Notes: generated by a model not told the origin, from the sequence alone. A stretch of 64,000 nucleotides of DNA from Robiginitalea aestuariiviva (GCF_029537735.1 NZ_JARPUQ010000002.1:549536-613535), one strand, 5' to 3'. Positions 8,388-17,385 are shown, counted from the first letter of the stretch. Numbers and translations: made by a program.

Positions 8388-8903
8388 ATGCTCATTGCCC
8401 TGGTAGGCTATATGGGAAGCGGAAAATCCACGGTGGGCCAGGCCCTGGCCAAAGACCTGGGGTTGCCCTTTCTGGACTTCGACAGCTTTATCGAAAACCG
8501 GCTTGGTCAAAGCATCCCGGAGATCTTTGCCGCCCGGGGAGAACTGTTCTTCCGACGCACAGAGCATGAACTCTTAAAGGAACTTCTGGCCGAGGGGCCC
8601 CAGCTGGTCCTGGCCCTGGGCGGGGGTACCCCCTGCTATGCCGGGAATATGGACCTGCTTCTGCAGCATACCCCCCATGTGGTATACCTGCAGCTCTCGG
8701 TAGGCGCCCTTACCCGGCGCCTGGAAACAGGGCAGGCCCAACGGCCGCTCATTGCCCACATATCGGCCGAAGAACTCCCGGAATTTATCGGGAAGCACCT
8801 CTTTGAGCGCGCCCCCTTTTATGCGCAGGCGCCCATTACCATACGCGTGGAAGGGCAGGGGGTAGCTGCCGTGGTGGCGGAAATCAAGAATTTGTTAGTC
8901 TAG
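8388..8903 (+). CDS. aroK: Shikimate kinase
   Basis: A 171-residue kinase that phosphorylates shikimate at the 3-hydroxyl in the chorismate pathway. The P-loop G-Y-M-G-S-G-K-S-T is at residues 7-15, the shikimate-binding D-F-D follows near 31-33, and the A-L-G-G-G-T motif is near 77-82, with the lid Arg after it. Length is normal. Its last codons overlap the end of the convergent phosphoribosyltransferase gene by nine bases. Confidence 0.95.
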   Translation: MLIALVGYMGSGKSTVGQALAKDLGLPFLDFDSFIENRLGQSIPEIFAARGELFFRRTEHELLKELLAEGPQLVLALGGGTPCYAGNMDLLLQHTPHVVYLQLSVGALTRRLETGQAQRPLIAHISAEELPEFIGKHLFERAPFYAQAPITIRVEGQGVAAVVAEIKNLLV

Positions 8904-9392
8904 GTACACCCCGTGGTTGCGGGGGGCAAAGTCTACCCGCACGTGCTCGTGCAGGGAGGTAGAGAGGGATACCCCTTTAAAATCGGCCTTAACCGGGTAC
9001 CGCTTGTGGTTGCGGTTTACCAGCACCGCAGTTTTGATCTGTTTGGTAGGGGTCTTCAGAAAGTGGTGTACCGCGTAAATGAGCGTGCTCCCGGAATTCA
9101 GCACATCGTCTATGATCACCACGGATTGCCCGGCATACTGTTCGGGTTTCAGGGAGGTGGTTACCCCACTGGTCAGGGGGTCCTTTTTGTCCATCTCTAC
9201 CTGGCACAGCAAAATGTCCGCGTCGGTAATCTGCTCCAGGGCTGCCTTGATCTTTTTGGTGAGTTCCAGGCCGCCCCCGCGAATCCCCGCCAGCACAATG
9301 ACCGGTTCTTCCACATTGGACTCGTAGATCTGGTACGCCATGCGGCGGATTTTGTACTGGATTTGCTGGTGGGTCAGGATGCGGTTTTCCAT
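8895..9392 (-). CDS. Phosphoribosyltransferase family protein (PyrR-like)
   Basis: A 165-residue type I phosphoribosyltransferase. The PRPP-binding loop V-V-I-I-D-D-V-L-N-S-G-S-T-L is near residues 90-103, and the flexible-loop part with T-S-G-V-T-T lies before it. The family includes uracil phosphoribosyltransferase/PyrR regulators and hypoxanthine phosphoribosyltransferases; the N-terminus H-Q-Q-I-Q-Y-K-I-R-R-M-A-Y is PyrR-like. Base specificity is not evident. It forms a minus-strand cluster with the methyltransferase and S4 gene upstream. Confidence 0.85.
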   Translation of the reverse strand: MENRILTHQQIQYKIRRMAYQIYESNVEEPVIVLAGIRGGGLELTKKIKAALEQITDADILLCQVEMDKKDPLTSGVTTSLKPEQYAGQSVVIIDDVLNSGSTLIYAVHHFLKTPTKQIKTAVLVNRNHKRYPVKADFKGVSLSTSLHEHVRVDFAPRNHGVYLD

Positions 9393-9398
9393 GGGGCT

Positions 9399-9983
9399 CT
9401 ATTGCTTCTCAAAGATAAAAAAGAGTTCGTTTCCCGCCCGGGGTGGAATGGAATTCGTGGCGGTTTCCAGCACTTTGATGCGAAACCCCTCCTGGAAGTA
9501 CTCCCGGTACTCTGCCGCGGCCCCGCCAAAAGGCGGTCCCTGTTCGGTCAGGGGGAACTGAAACAGCAGCCCGGCCAGCTTGCCGCCGGGGGCGAGCAGC
9601 CCGTGCATATGGCGGGCGTAATCCGGGCGGCGCTCCGGGGGCAGGGCGCAGAAAAAGGTGTGCTCCAGAATCAGGTCGAAAGGCCCGCCTGCATAGGCGA
9701 AGAAATCCGTTTGCACCAGGGCGATTTCCGGCATTTCCGGCACCCGGGCCCGCAGCTGCTCCAGGGGCGGGCGGGCAATGTCCAGTACGGTCAGGTTTCG
9801 GAAGCCCTGCTGCCAGAGGTATTCAGCCTCGTACCCGTTCCCGGCCCCGGGGATCAGGATGCGCAGGCTGGGGTCTGCCAGCTGGTCCGCATAGGCGGTC
9901 AGGGCCGGGGCGGCGTACCCGATGTCCCATCCGGTGCGCCCGTCGGCGTACCGCTCTTCCCAGAAGGCCTTATTCAGCATCAT
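9399..9983 (-). CDS. TPMT-like SAM-dependent methyltransferase
   Basis: A 194-residue methyltransferase of the thiopurine S-methyltransferase fold. The N-terminal F-W-E-E-R-Y and G-W-D-I-G motifs, the SAM-binding I-L-I-P-G-A-G-N-G-Y-E, and L-E-H-T-F-F-C-A-L are typical of bacterial TPMT-type enzymes acting on thiol, selenium or tellurium compounds. The substrate is unknown. The start overlaps the end of the upstream S4-domain gene by 14 bases, indicating translational coupling. Confidence 0.87.
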   Translation of the reverse strand: MMLNKAFWEERYADGRTGWDIGYAAPALTAYADQLADPSLRILIPGAGNGYEAEYLWQQGFRNLTVLDIARPPLEQLRARVPEMPEIALVQTDFFAYAGGPFDLILEHTFFCALPPERRPDYARHMHGLLAPGGKLAGLLFQFPLTEQGPPFGGAAAEYREYFQEGFRIKVLETATNSIPPRAGNELFFIFEKQ

Positions 9984-10341
9984 CTGTAAACGATTCCAGG
10001 TCCCTGCGGTCTTTTTTGGTGGGCCGCCCCGTGCCTTTTTGGCGGTAGTACTCCTGGCTACTGCGAATCAGCCGGTGTTCCTCCAGGGTTTCGGCCGGGG
10101 TGGTGTCCTGCCGGTAGAGCCCCACCCATTTGGCTCCCACCCGCTGCTCCGGGATCTCCAGTACGGTGAGTTGCATTTCCAGCTGGTTTTTGCGCAGGGT
10201 AATCTTATCTGTGGGCAATACTTCCCGCGAAGGCTTGCAGGGGTCGCCGTTGATGCGGACCTGTCCTTTCCGGCAGGCTTCGGTGGCCTGGTTCCGGGTC
10301 TTGAAATACCGGGTACACCACAGGTATTTGTCAATGCGCAT
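9970..10341 (-). CDS. S4-domain RNA-binding protein (HslR/RlmD-like heat shock protein)
   Basis: A 123-residue protein with an N-terminal S4 RNA-binding domain: M-R-I-D-K-Y-L-W-C-T-R, then F-K-T-R-N-Q-A and G-Q-V-R-I-N-G. The basic C-terminal tail with R-P-T-K-K-D-R-R fits Hsp15/HslR, which in E. coli binds stalled 50S subunits carrying nascent tRNA. A role in ribosome rescue is inferred from the family. Confidence 0.88.
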   Translation of the reverse strand: MRIDKYLWCTRYFKTRNQATEACRKGQVRINGDPCKPSREVLPTDKITLRKNQLEMQLTVLEIPEQRVGAKWVGLYRQDTTPAETLEEHRLIRSSQEYYRQKGTGRPTKKDRRDLESFTDDAE

Positions 10342-10415
10342 GGGCCAAATCTTTTGTTAAGGAGTTCCGCAAAAATAGGGGAAAATAGTATCTTGCGGCT
10401 CGAAAGAAATTGGCT

Positions 10416-11378
10416 ATGACCTGGAAAACCTTTGGCTTGGGGCTTGTGGCTGCGGCCCTGCTGACCGGCTGCAAAAAAGATGAAAATAACGTTTTGCAGG
10501 GCGAAGTGGTGCCCCCGCGGGACCTGAGCGAGGTGGCTGCGGAAGACGAAGCCACCCTGCAGGAGTTTCTGCAGACCCACTTTTACAACTACGAGGAATT
10601 CCAGACGCCCCCGGCGGATTTTGACTACAAGATCCGTATCGATACCCTGGCCGGCGACAATGCCGGGAAGACGCCCCTGATTGACCAGGTGCAGTCCCGC
10701 AGCATACAGGTAACCGAACAGCAGATCGGGGTCGGAGACTCCGAAACCCCCATTTCCCATACCCTGTATTACCTCACTGCCCGCGCGGGTCAGGGGGTGA
10801 GCCCCACCATCGGGGATTCGGTGCTGGTGCGCTACGAGGGCACCTATCTGGACGGGCGTGGTTTCGATTCCAAACCCAATTTCCTCTGGCAGGAATTGCC
10901 GTATTTCCTGCGGGGCTACCAGCAGGGCATGACCGAACTGCGATCCGGAACCCTGGAACAGTTGGTGGTAAACCCGGACGGGACCAGCAATATTGAAAAC
11001 CGGGGCATCGGGATGGTGATCCTGCCTTCCGGTCTGGGGTACTTTAACGATTCCGGTACCGGGATTGCGGCCTACTCCCCCTTGATCTTCAAGATTGAGC
11101 TGGGGCTGGTAGTGGAAAACACCGATGCGGACGGGGACGGCATCCCTACCTGGATGGAAGACCTGAACGGCAATGGCTACCTGTTTGACGACAATACGGA
11201 CGAAGACGAGGAACTCAAGGCCTTTACCGCCATCCTCCGCTCCAATTTTGTGGATGCGGACGACGACGGGGATGGCACTCCCACCCGGGACGAGATTGTG
11301 ATCGACGCCCAGGGGAACATCAGTTTCCCGGATACGGATGGGGACGGTACCCCGGATTACCTGGACAAGGATTCCTGA
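10416..11378 (+). CDS. FKBP-type peptidyl-prolyl isomerase lipoprotein with Ca-binding-like repeats
   Basis: A 320-residue lipoprotein with the lipobox L-L-T-G-C at residues 15-19. The middle (about 105-225) is an FKBP domain: G-D-S-V-L-V-R-Y-E-G-T-Y-L-D-G-R-G-F-D-S, and further on V-I-L-P-S-G-L-G-Y. The C-terminal part (about 230-320) is rich in Asp and Gly, with repeated D-A-D-G-D-G-I-P and D-T-D-G-D-G-T-P units like thrombospondin type 3/EF-hand-like calcium loops. A periplasmic or surface folding role is likely. ATG at 10416 is chosen over an upstream TTG. Confidence 0.88.
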   Translation: MTWKTFGLGLVAAALLTGCKKDENNVLQGEVVPPRDLSEVAAEDEATLQEFLQTHFYNYEEFQTPPADFDYKIRIDTLAGDNAGKTPLIDQVQSRSIQVTEQQIGVGDSETPISHTLYYLTARAGQGVSPTIGDSVLVRYEGTYLDGRGFDSKPNFLWQELPYFLRGYQQGMTELRSGTLEQLVVNPDGTSNIENRGIGMVILPSGLGYFNDSGTGIAAYSPLIFKIELGLVVENTDADGDGIPTWMEDLNGNGYLFDDNTDEDEELKAFTAILRSNFVDADDDGDGTPTRDEIVIDAQGNISFPDTDGDGTPDYLDKDS

Positions 11379-11400
11379 TCTGCCCCCAGCTAAAGCATAA

Positions 11401-11430
11401 AAAAATCCCTGCCGCACGGCAGGGATTTTT
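11401..11430. terminator. Bidirectional terminator between convergent genes
   Basis: AAAAATCCCTGCCG (11401-11414), two-base loop, CGGCAGGGATTTTT (11417-11430). The symmetric A and T tracts suit both the FKBP gene and the convergent barrel gene. Confidence 0.9.
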
Positions 11431-11451
11431 GTTTTCAGATCCCGGATAGTT

Positions 11452-12051
11452 CTAGAGCTTCAGGGAGAAGCTCAGGATCAGCTGGTCCGGGCGGGTATCT
11501 ACCCGGCTGTCGCTCACCTGGGTAATATTGGTATTGATAAAGCGGGCCTCGTTCTCGCTGAAGCCGCGCTCGTAGCGCAGGTCAATCCCGAGTTTCCCGA
11601 GGTTGATCCCGGCCCCCAGGTTCAGGCCTACGGTAAAGTCGTTTTCCACGTCGTTTATGGAGATGCCGTCAAATTCCGTGTCCAGGATTACCTGGAAGGC
11701 CGGCCCGCCAAAAACGTGCAGGGGGCCGATCACTTTAGCGCCCAGCAACACGGGCACATCCAGCTTGCTCATGTTGAAGTCGTCTCCCTCGTAATCGGAC
11801 TTGGTGCGGGTGTAAATCAGTTCGGGGCGCAGGTAAATGTCGTTCCCCACCTTGCCCCAGACCCCCAGGTGGTACCCCACATTGCGGTCCGGGTTGCGCG
11901 CGGCTTCCCCGGCGGATTCAAAATAATCGCCATTGGCGTTGTAGTTCAGACCGGCTTTGATCCCGAATCCGGGCCCGGCTTGCGCGTGGGCTGCCCAGGT
12001 AAAGGCGGACAGCAGGCCTAGCAAAAGCATACGTTTCATAAGCATTTTCAT
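11452..12051 (-). CDS. PorT-like outer membrane beta-barrel protein
   Basis: A 199-residue protein with a signal peptide (about 1-25, ending A-H-A-Q-A) and alternating strands of a small barrel: F-G-I-K-A-G-L-N-Y, L-R-P-E-L-I-Y-T, F-T-V-G-L-N-L-G-A-G-I, and a last strand F-S-L-K-L. It fits the PorT/OMP_b-brl_2 family common in Bacteroidota. The role is unknown; PorT itself is a type IX secretion component, but this small paralogue need not be. Confidence 0.85.
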   Translation of the reverse strand: MKMLMKRMLLLGLLSAFTWAAHAQAGPGFGIKAGLNYNANGDYFESAGEAARNPDRNVGYHLGVWGKVGNDIYLRPELIYTRTKSDYEGDDFNMSKLDVPVLLGAKVIGPLHVFGGPAFQVILDTEFDGISINDVENDFTVGLNLGAGINLGKLGIDLRYERGFSENEARFINTNITQVSDSRVDTRPDQLILSFSLKL

Positions 12052-12121
12052 TTAGCGGGCCCTGGCAATCGCTCCGGGCCCTGGGGTTACAGCCCCCTCA
12101 TGCTCAAAAACGATACCAAAA

Positions 12122-13078
12122 TCAGCCCTTCCGTTGTAAAGCTTTAAAAACGGCCGCTTCGATGGCTTTATTGTTCAACCCGTATTTCTCCATAAGCTGT
12201 TCCGGGGTCCCGCTTTCGCCAAAGCGGTCCTGTACAGCCACAAACTCCTGGGGGGCAGGGTGGTGGGTAGCCAGTACCCGGGCCACGCTCTCGCCCAGGC
12301 CGCCCAGCATATTGTGTTCCTCGGCCGTTACCACACAGCCCGTTTTGGCCACGGACTTCAGGATGGCCGCCTCGTCCAGGGGTTTGATGGTGTGGATGTT
12401 GATCACCTCTGCGGAAATACCCTGCCCTTCCAGGGCTTCGGCCGCAATCAGGGCCTCCCATACCAGGTGGCCGGTGGCCAGGATGGTTACGTCTTTGCCT
12501 TCCTGCAGCATCAGGGCCTTCCCGATTTCGAAGGTTTGGTCCGCCGGGGTGAAATTGGCCACCTTGGGCCGGCCAAAGCGGAGGTAAACCGGGCCGTGGT
12601 GCTCGGCTACCGCCAGGGTGGCGGCCTTGGTCTGGTTAAAATCGCAGGGGTTGATCACGGTCATGCCCGGCAGCATCTTCATAAGCCCGATATCTTCCAG
12701 GATCTGGTGGGTGGCCCCGTCCTCGCCCAGGGTAATCCCGGCGTGGGAGGCACAGATCTTTACGTTCTTGTCCGAATAGGCCACGGACTGGCGAATCTGG
12801 TCATAAACCCGGCCGGTGGAGAAATTCGCAAAGGTGGTGGTAAAGGGGATGTAACCGCCTATGGTAAGCCCGGCGGCCAGGCCAATCATATTGGCTTCGG
12901 CAATGCCCACCTGGAAGAAGCGCTCCGGGTTCTCGTCAATAAAGGTCTCGATCTTCAGGGAGCCCACCAGGTCTGCACACAGGGTAACCACTTTGGGGTT
13001 GGTGCGCCCCAGTTCGGTCATCCCGGCCCCAAAGCCGCTGCGGGTATCTTGTTTTCCTTGGTCTGTATAGCGTTTCAT
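12122..13078 (-). CDS. Transketolase, C-terminal subunit
   Basis: A 318-residue protein covering the pyrimidine-binding and C-terminal domains of transketolase. Visible motifs are R-F-F-Q-V-G-I-A-E-A-N-M (catalytic Glu region), P-F-T-T-T-F-A-N-F and H-A-G-I-T-L-G-E-D-G-A-T-H. With the gene 19 bases upstream it makes up a complete transketolase of the non-oxidative pentose phosphate pathway. Split genes are known in this phylum. Confidence 0.93.
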   Translation of the reverse strand: MKRYTDQGKQDTRSGFGAGMTELGRTNPKVVTLCADLVGSLKIETFIDENPERFFQVGIAEANMIGLAAGLTIGGYIPFTTTFANFSTGRVYDQIRQSVAYSDKNVKICASHAGITLGEDGATHQILEDIGLMKMLPGMTVINPCDFNQTKAATLAVAEHHGPVYLRFGRPKVANFTPADQTFEIGKALMLQEGKDVTILATGHLVWEALIAAEALEGQGISAEVINIHTIKPLDEAAILKSVAKTGCVVTAEEHNMLGGLGESVARVLATHHPAPQEFVAVQDRFGESGTPEQLMEKYGLNNKAIEAAVFKALQRKG

Positions 13079-13097
13079 CGGTTGGTACGGGTTTGGA

Positions 13098-13943
13098 TTA
13101 GTAATCGCCCAGGGTTTCCGGGTTTTGCGCCAGGGCGGTGGCCAGCTGCTCGTCGTTGGGGGCCTTGCCGTGCCAGGCGTGGGTGTGCATCATAAAATCC
13201 ACCCCATTGCCCATTTCGGTGGTCATCACCAGGGCTACCGGTTTGCCTTTCCCGCTGCGGGTTTTGGCTTGCTGCAGGGCGCCTACCACGGCGGCCATAT
13301 CGTTCCCGGCATCCAGTTCCATCACGTCCCACCCAAAGGCTTCCAGCTTGGGGCGCAGGTCGCCCAGGGCCATCACCTCCTCGGTGGGGCCGTCAATCTG
13401 CTGCCCGTTGCGGTCAATGGTGGCAATGAGGTTATCCACCCCCTTGCTGCCGGCGTACATAATGGCTTCCCAGTTCTGCCCTTCCTGCAGTTCCCCGTCT
13501 CCGTGCAGGCTGAATACCAGGTGGGGATCCTTGTTCAGTTTCTTGGCCAGGGCCGCGCCTATGGCTACGGACATGCCCTGCCCCAGCGAGCCGGAGGCAA
13601 TGCGCACCCCGGGCAACCCTTCGTGGGTGGTGGGGTGGCCCTGCAGGCGGGAGTCGATCTTGCGGAAGGTATGCAGCTCTTCCACCGGGAAGTAGCCCTT
13701 GCGGGCCAGCACGCTGTAGAACACGGGCGAGATATGCCCGTTGGAAAGGAAGAAGACGTCTTCCCCAACGCCGTCCATATCGAATCCGGGTTTGAGTTCC
13801 ATGATCTCGTGGTAAAGGGCCACCATGAATTCGGTACAGCCCAAAGACCCGCCGGGGTGGCCCGAGTTCACGGCGTGCACCATGCGGAGGATGTCCCGCC
13901 GCACCTGGGTGGCCAGGGCCTCCAGTGCTTTAATATCAGCCAT
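13098..13943 (-). CDS. Transketolase, N-terminal subunit
   Basis: A 281-residue protein with the thiamine diphosphate-binding domain. It carries G-H-P-G-G-S-L-G near residue 28 and the cofactor motif G-D-G-E-L-Q-E-G-Q-N near residue 150, then the Mg-binding N. It is the first gene of a two-gene operon with the C-terminal subunit. A -7 box TACTTTTG lies about 30 bases upstream. Confidence 0.93.
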   Translation of the reverse strand: MADIKALEALATQVRRDILRMVHAVNSGHPGGSLGCTEFMVALYHEIMELKPGFDMDGVGEDVFFLSNGHISPVFYSVLARKGYFPVEELHTFRKIDSRLQGHPTTHEGLPGVRIASGSLGQGMSVAIGAALAKKLNKDPHLVFSLHGDGELQEGQNWEAIMYAGSKGVDNLIATIDRNGQQIDGPTEEVMALGDLRPKLEAFGWDVMELDAGNDMAAVVGALQQAKTRSGKGKPVALVMTTEMGNGVDFMMHTHAWHGKAPNDEQLATALAQNPETLGDY

Positions 13944-13972
13944 AAAAAGGAATTTAACCCTTCAAAAGTAAG

Positions 13973-13980
13973 CGCATTCT
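13973..13980 (-). promoter_or_regulatory. Promoter -7 box of the transketolase operon
   Basis: TACTTTTG on the minus strand matches TAnnTTTG, 30 bases before the start codon at 13943. Confidence 0.5.
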
Positions 13981-14074
13981 GCGGCCCCTGCAACCGGAGT
14001 TTTTACAACTTATTAACGAACACCAGCCCCGGTAACTTTACCGATTTCTTAAGACGGTATGCCGGGGAGTTGTG

Positions 14075-14082
14075 TATCTTTG
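14075..14082 (+). promoter_or_regulatory. Promoter -7 box of tgt
   Basis: TATCTTTG ends five bases before the tgt ATG at 14088. If used, transcription would start on or next to the start codon and the message would be leaderless. Confidence 0.5.
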
Positions 14083-14087
14083 GCGCC

Positions 14088-15236
14088 ATGTCCGCACCCG
14101 CATCCCCGGCATTTGAACTCCAGCATACGGACCCGGCCACCAAGGCCCGGGCCGGCCTGCTGCAAACGGCCCACGGCCCCGTGCAGACCCCAATCTTTAT
14201 GCCGGTGGGCACCGTGGCCACCGTTAAAGGGGTGCACCAGCGGGAACTGCGGGAAGACATCAACCCGGACATTATTCTGGGCAACACCTACCATTTGTAC
14301 CTGCGGCCGGGCATGGAAATCCTGGAACAGGCCGGGGGCCTGCACCGGTTTATGAATTGGGACCGCCCCATCCTGACCGACAGCGGGGGTTACCAGGTGT
14401 ACTCCCTTTCCGGTACCCGGAAGATTGTGGAAGAAGGGGTGAAGTTCAAGTCCCATATTGACGGTTCCCGCCATTTTTTTACCCCGGAATCCGTGGTAGA
14501 CCTGCAGCGCAGCATCGGAGCGGACATCATCATGGCCTTTGACGAATGCACCCCCTATCCCTGCGACCGCCGTTATGCCGAACGCTCCATGCACATGACC
14601 CACCGCTGGCTGGACCGCTGTATGGCCCACCTGGAAAAAAGCCCGCCCCGGTACGGGTTCGAGCAATTGTTTTTTCCCATTGTGCAAGGCTCCGTTTATA
14701 CGGATCTGCGCCGGCAGTCCGCAGAATACATAGCCGAAGCGGGCGCCCCGGGCAATGCCATCGGGGGGCTTTCCGTGGGGGAACCGGCCGAGGAGATGTA
14801 CGCCATGGCCGAGGCGGTCTGCGACATCCTCCCGGCGGATAAACCCCGCTACCTGATGGGGGTGGGCACCCCCTGCAACCTGCTGGAAAACATCGCCCTG
14901 GGGGTGGACATGTTCGACTGCGTAATGCCCACCCGCAATGCGCGCAACGGCATGCTCTTTACTTCCGAGGGTACCATTAACATCAAGAACAAGAAATGGG
15001 AGGCGGACTTTTCGCCCCTGGACCCCATGGGGCATACCTTTGTGGACTCGGAATACACCCGGGCCTACCTGCGGCATTTGTTTGCCGCCAATGAGTATCT
15101 TGGCAAACAGATTGCCACCATCCACAACCTGGGCTTCTACCTCTGGCTGGTGCGGGAAGCGCGCCGCCGGATTCTGGACGGCACCTTTGCCCCCTGGAAG
15201 GCGGAAATGGTGGCCAAATTGGATAAACGCCTATAG
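14088..15236 (+). CDS. tgt: tRNA-guanine transglycosylase
   Basis: A 382-residue enzyme that exchanges guanine 34 of Asp, Asn, His and Tyr tRNAs for preQ1 on the way to queuosine. Visible are D-S-G-G-Y-Q-V-Y-S-L (substrate pocket Asp), M-A-F-D-E-C-T-P-Y, the nucleophile region V-D-M-F-D-C-V-M-P-T-R and Y-T-R-A-Y-L-R-H-L-F. The C-x-C-x-x-C zinc cluster expected after F-S-P-L-D-P is replaced by M-G-H-T-F-V-D. The long open frame upstream of 14088 is antisense to transketolase and not part of the gene. lptG follows with a two-base gap. Confidence 0.95.
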   Translation: MSAPASPAFELQHTDPATKARAGLLQTAHGPVQTPIFMPVGTVATVKGVHQRELREDINPDIILGNTYHLYLRPGMEILEQAGGLHRFMNWDRPILTDSGGYQVYSLSGTRKIVEEGVKFKSHIDGSRHFFTPESVVDLQRSIGADIIMAFDECTPYPCDRRYAERSMHMTHRWLDRCMAHLEKSPPRYGFEQLFFPIVQGSVYTDLRRQSAEYIAEAGAPGNAIGGLSVGEPAEEMYAMAEAVCDILPADKPRYLMGVGTPCNLLENIALGVDMFDCVMPTRNARNGMLFTSEGTINIKNKKWEADFSPLDPMGHTFVDSEYTRAYLRHLFAANEYLGKQIATIHNLGFYLWLVREARRRILDGTFAPWKAEMVAKLDKRL

Positions 15237-15238
15237 GC

Positions 15239-16321
15239 ATGATGACCATCCTGGACTGGTACATATTGCGCAAATACCTGACTACCTTCGGGTTGCTGTT
15301 GCTGCTGTTTGTGCCCATCGGCATCATGCTGAACCTGGCCGAGCAGATCGGCAAGATGATCGACAACGAGGCGCCCCTGTCCGAGATCCTGGTTTATTAC
15401 GGGAATTTCACCATCTATATCGGCAGCCTGCTGTTCCCCATCCTGCTGTTTTTGGCCATCATCTTCTTTACCTCCCGCCTGGCCAACAACACCGAGATTG
15501 TGGCCATCCTGAGCAGCGGGGTTTCCTTTGGCCGTTTCTTGCGGCCCTACTGGGTGGGGGCGGGCATCATTGCGGTGGCCATGTTCCTGCTGGGGATGTT
15601 TATTGTGCCCTCGGCCAGCAAGGGCTACAACGAATTTCGCTTTAAGTATTTGAAAAAAGGGGGGCAGGACCGGGAAACCAGCAACATCTTTACCCAGCTG
15701 GGGGATTCCGATTACATCTATGTGAGCAAATTTGACCCCGCCCGGCAGATCGGGTACAACTTTACCTATGAGCATTTCGGGGAAGACGGGCAGCTGGAAT
15801 ACAAGATAGCCGCGGCCAACATCCGCTGGGTGCCGGCAGACAGCCTGTACCGCCTCACTTCCTACAGCCGCCGGAACCTGCGCGGCAATACGGAGCACCT
15901 GGAAACCCGCCGCCGTCTGGATACCCTCTTTGCCTTCCGCATAGACGACCTGACGCCGGTCTCCTATATTGCCGAGACCAAGAACCTCTTTGAGCTGAAC
16001 GAATTTATCGCGGACCAGAAACGCAAGGGAGCCTCCAACGTAAATACCTATGTGCTGGTGAAATACCGGCGCTGGGCCCTGCCCGTATCGGCCTTTATCC
16101 TGACCATTATCGGGGTGGCCGTCTCCTCCATGAAGCGTCGGGGCGGGCTGGGGGTAAACCTGGCCTTCGGGATCGGGGTGGCTTTTATTTACATCTTCCT
16201 GGACAAGGTCTTTGGCACCCTGGCCGAGCAGAGCGGCTTCCCGCCCCTGCTGGCGGTGATCCTCCCGAACATTTTCTTCGGATTGGTGGGGCTTTACCTG
16301 CTGCAGAAGGCCAAGCGCTAG
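15239..16321 (+). CDS. LptF/LptG-family lipopolysaccharide export permease
   Basis: A 360-residue inner membrane permease of the YjgP/YjgQ family. Three membrane helices at the N-terminus (about 12-35, 55-80, 98-120), a large periplasmic domain (about 130-270) and three helices at the C-terminus (about 275-355) match the LptF/G plan. With LptB it forms the ABC transporter that extracts lipopolysaccharide for the Lpt bridge. ATG codons at 15239 and 15242 are both possible. It is translationally close to tgt. Confidence 0.9.
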   Translation: MMTILDWYILRKYLTTFGLLLLLFVPIGIMLNLAEQIGKMIDNEAPLSEILVYYGNFTIYIGSLLFPILLFLAIIFFTSRLANNTEIVAILSSGVSFGRFLRPYWVGAGIIAVAMFLLGMFIVPSASKGYNEFRFKYLKKGGQDRETSNIFTQLGDSDYIYVSKFDPARQIGYNFTYEHFGEDGQLEYKIAAANIRWVPADSLYRLTSYSRRNLRGNTEHLETRRRLDTLFAFRIDDLTPVSYIAETKNLFELNEFIADQKRKGASNVNTYVLVKYRRWALPVSAFILTIIGVAVSSMKRRGGLGVNLAFGIGVAFIYIFLDKVFGTLAEQSGFPPLLAVILPNIFFGLVGLYLLQKAKR

Positions 16322-16366
16322 TCGCTGATTTTACCCGCCTCCCTCCGGGAGTTTGGGAATATCCTT

Positions 16367-16374
16367 TATCTTTG
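16367..16374 (+). promoter_or_regulatory. Promoter -7 box of accA
   Basis: TATCTTTG, 29 bases before the accA ATG at 16404. No good -33 TTG at the expected distance. Confidence 0.5.
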
Positions 16375-16403
16375 CCCACACAACAGACCAAACGAGAACC
16401 TTC

Positions 16404-17357
16404 ATGGAATACCTGGATTTTGAACTGCCCATCAAGGAACTGCAGGACCAGCTGGAGAAGTGCCAGCTGATCGGGGAGGAAAGCGACGTAGACGTAACCG
16501 AGACCTGCAAGCAGATCGAGAAAAAGCTGGACGAAACCCGCAAGGAGATCTTCAAAAACCTCACCCCCTGGCAGCGGGTACAACTCTCCCGCCACCCCAA
16601 CCGGCCCTACACCATGGACTATGTGCGGGCCCTTTGCGGCGATAGCTGGCTGGAACTCCACGGAGACCGTACCGTGAAGGACGACAAGGCCATGATTGGC
16701 GGCCTGGGCAAGATTGGCGACCAGAGCTTTATGTTTGTCGGCCAGCAAAAGGGATACAACACCAAAACCCGCCAGTACCGCAATTTCGGGATGGCCAACC
16801 CGGAGGGCTACCGCAAGGCGCTGCGCCTGATGAAGTCCGCCGAGAAATTCGGCATTCCCGTGGTGAGCTTTATCGACACCCCCGGGGCCTACCCGGGTAT
16901 TGAAGCCGAGGAACGCGGGCAGGGCGAGGCCATTGCGCGCAATATTCTGGAAATGACCCGCCTGAAGGTGCCCATCATTGTGGTGATTATAGGGGAGGGG
17001 GCCTCCGGTGGCGCCCTGGGCATTGGCGTAGGCGACCGCGTGCTGATGCTGGAGAATACCTGGTACTCCGTAATCTCCCCCGAATCCTGTTCCTCTATCC
17101 TGTGGCGGAGCTGGGAGTACAAGGAGCAGGCCGCAGCGGCCCTGAAACTGACCGCCACGGATATGAAGCGCCTGAAACTCATCGACGAGATTGTGCGGGA
17201 ACCCGCAGGGGGCGCCCACAGCAACCGGGAGAAGGCCTTCGAGATCGTAAAGAACAAGATTGCAAAGCACTATCAGGAGCTGCAAAAGTTATCACCAGAA
17301 GAACTGGTTGCCCAGCGCATGGATAAGTATGGCAGTATGGGCGTCTTTAAGGACTGA
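16404..17357 (+). CDS. accA: Acetyl-CoA carboxylase carboxyltransferase, alpha subunit
   Basis: A 317-residue subunit that, with AccD, transfers carboxyl from carboxybiotin to acetyl-CoA to make malonyl-CoA for fatty acid synthesis. The N-terminal coiled part ([11 protein letters not shown]) is followed by the crotonase-like domain with [15 protein letters not shown] and [12 protein letters not shown] at 16404 gives the family length. Confidence 0.96.
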   Translation: MEYLDFELPIKELQDQLEKCQLIGEESDVDVTETCKQIEKKLDETRKEIFKNLTPWQRVQLSRHPNRPYTMDYVRALCGDSWLELHGDRTVKDDKAMIGGLGKIGDQSFMFVGQQKGYNTKTRQYRNFGMANPEGYRKALRLMKSAEKFGIPVVSFIDTPGAYPGIEAEERGQGEAIARNILEMTRLKVPIIVVIIGEGASGGALGIGVGDRVLMLENTWYSVISPESCSSILWRSWEYKEQAAAALKLTATDMKRLKLIDEIVREPAGGAHSNREKAFEIVKNKIAKHYQELQKLSPEELVAQRMDKYGSMGVFKD

Positions 17358-17385
17358 TGCCCGCGCCTGCGGCCCTTACCGTATG

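Noticed and set aside
13125-14087. 700-codon frame that would fuse an antisense transketolase product to Tgt
   Set aside because: The first 320 codons are antisense to the transketolase N-terminal gene; Tgt begins normally at 14088.
14049-15125. 358-codon frame antisense to tgt
   Set aside because: No recognisable domain; tgt is clearly coding on the plus strand.
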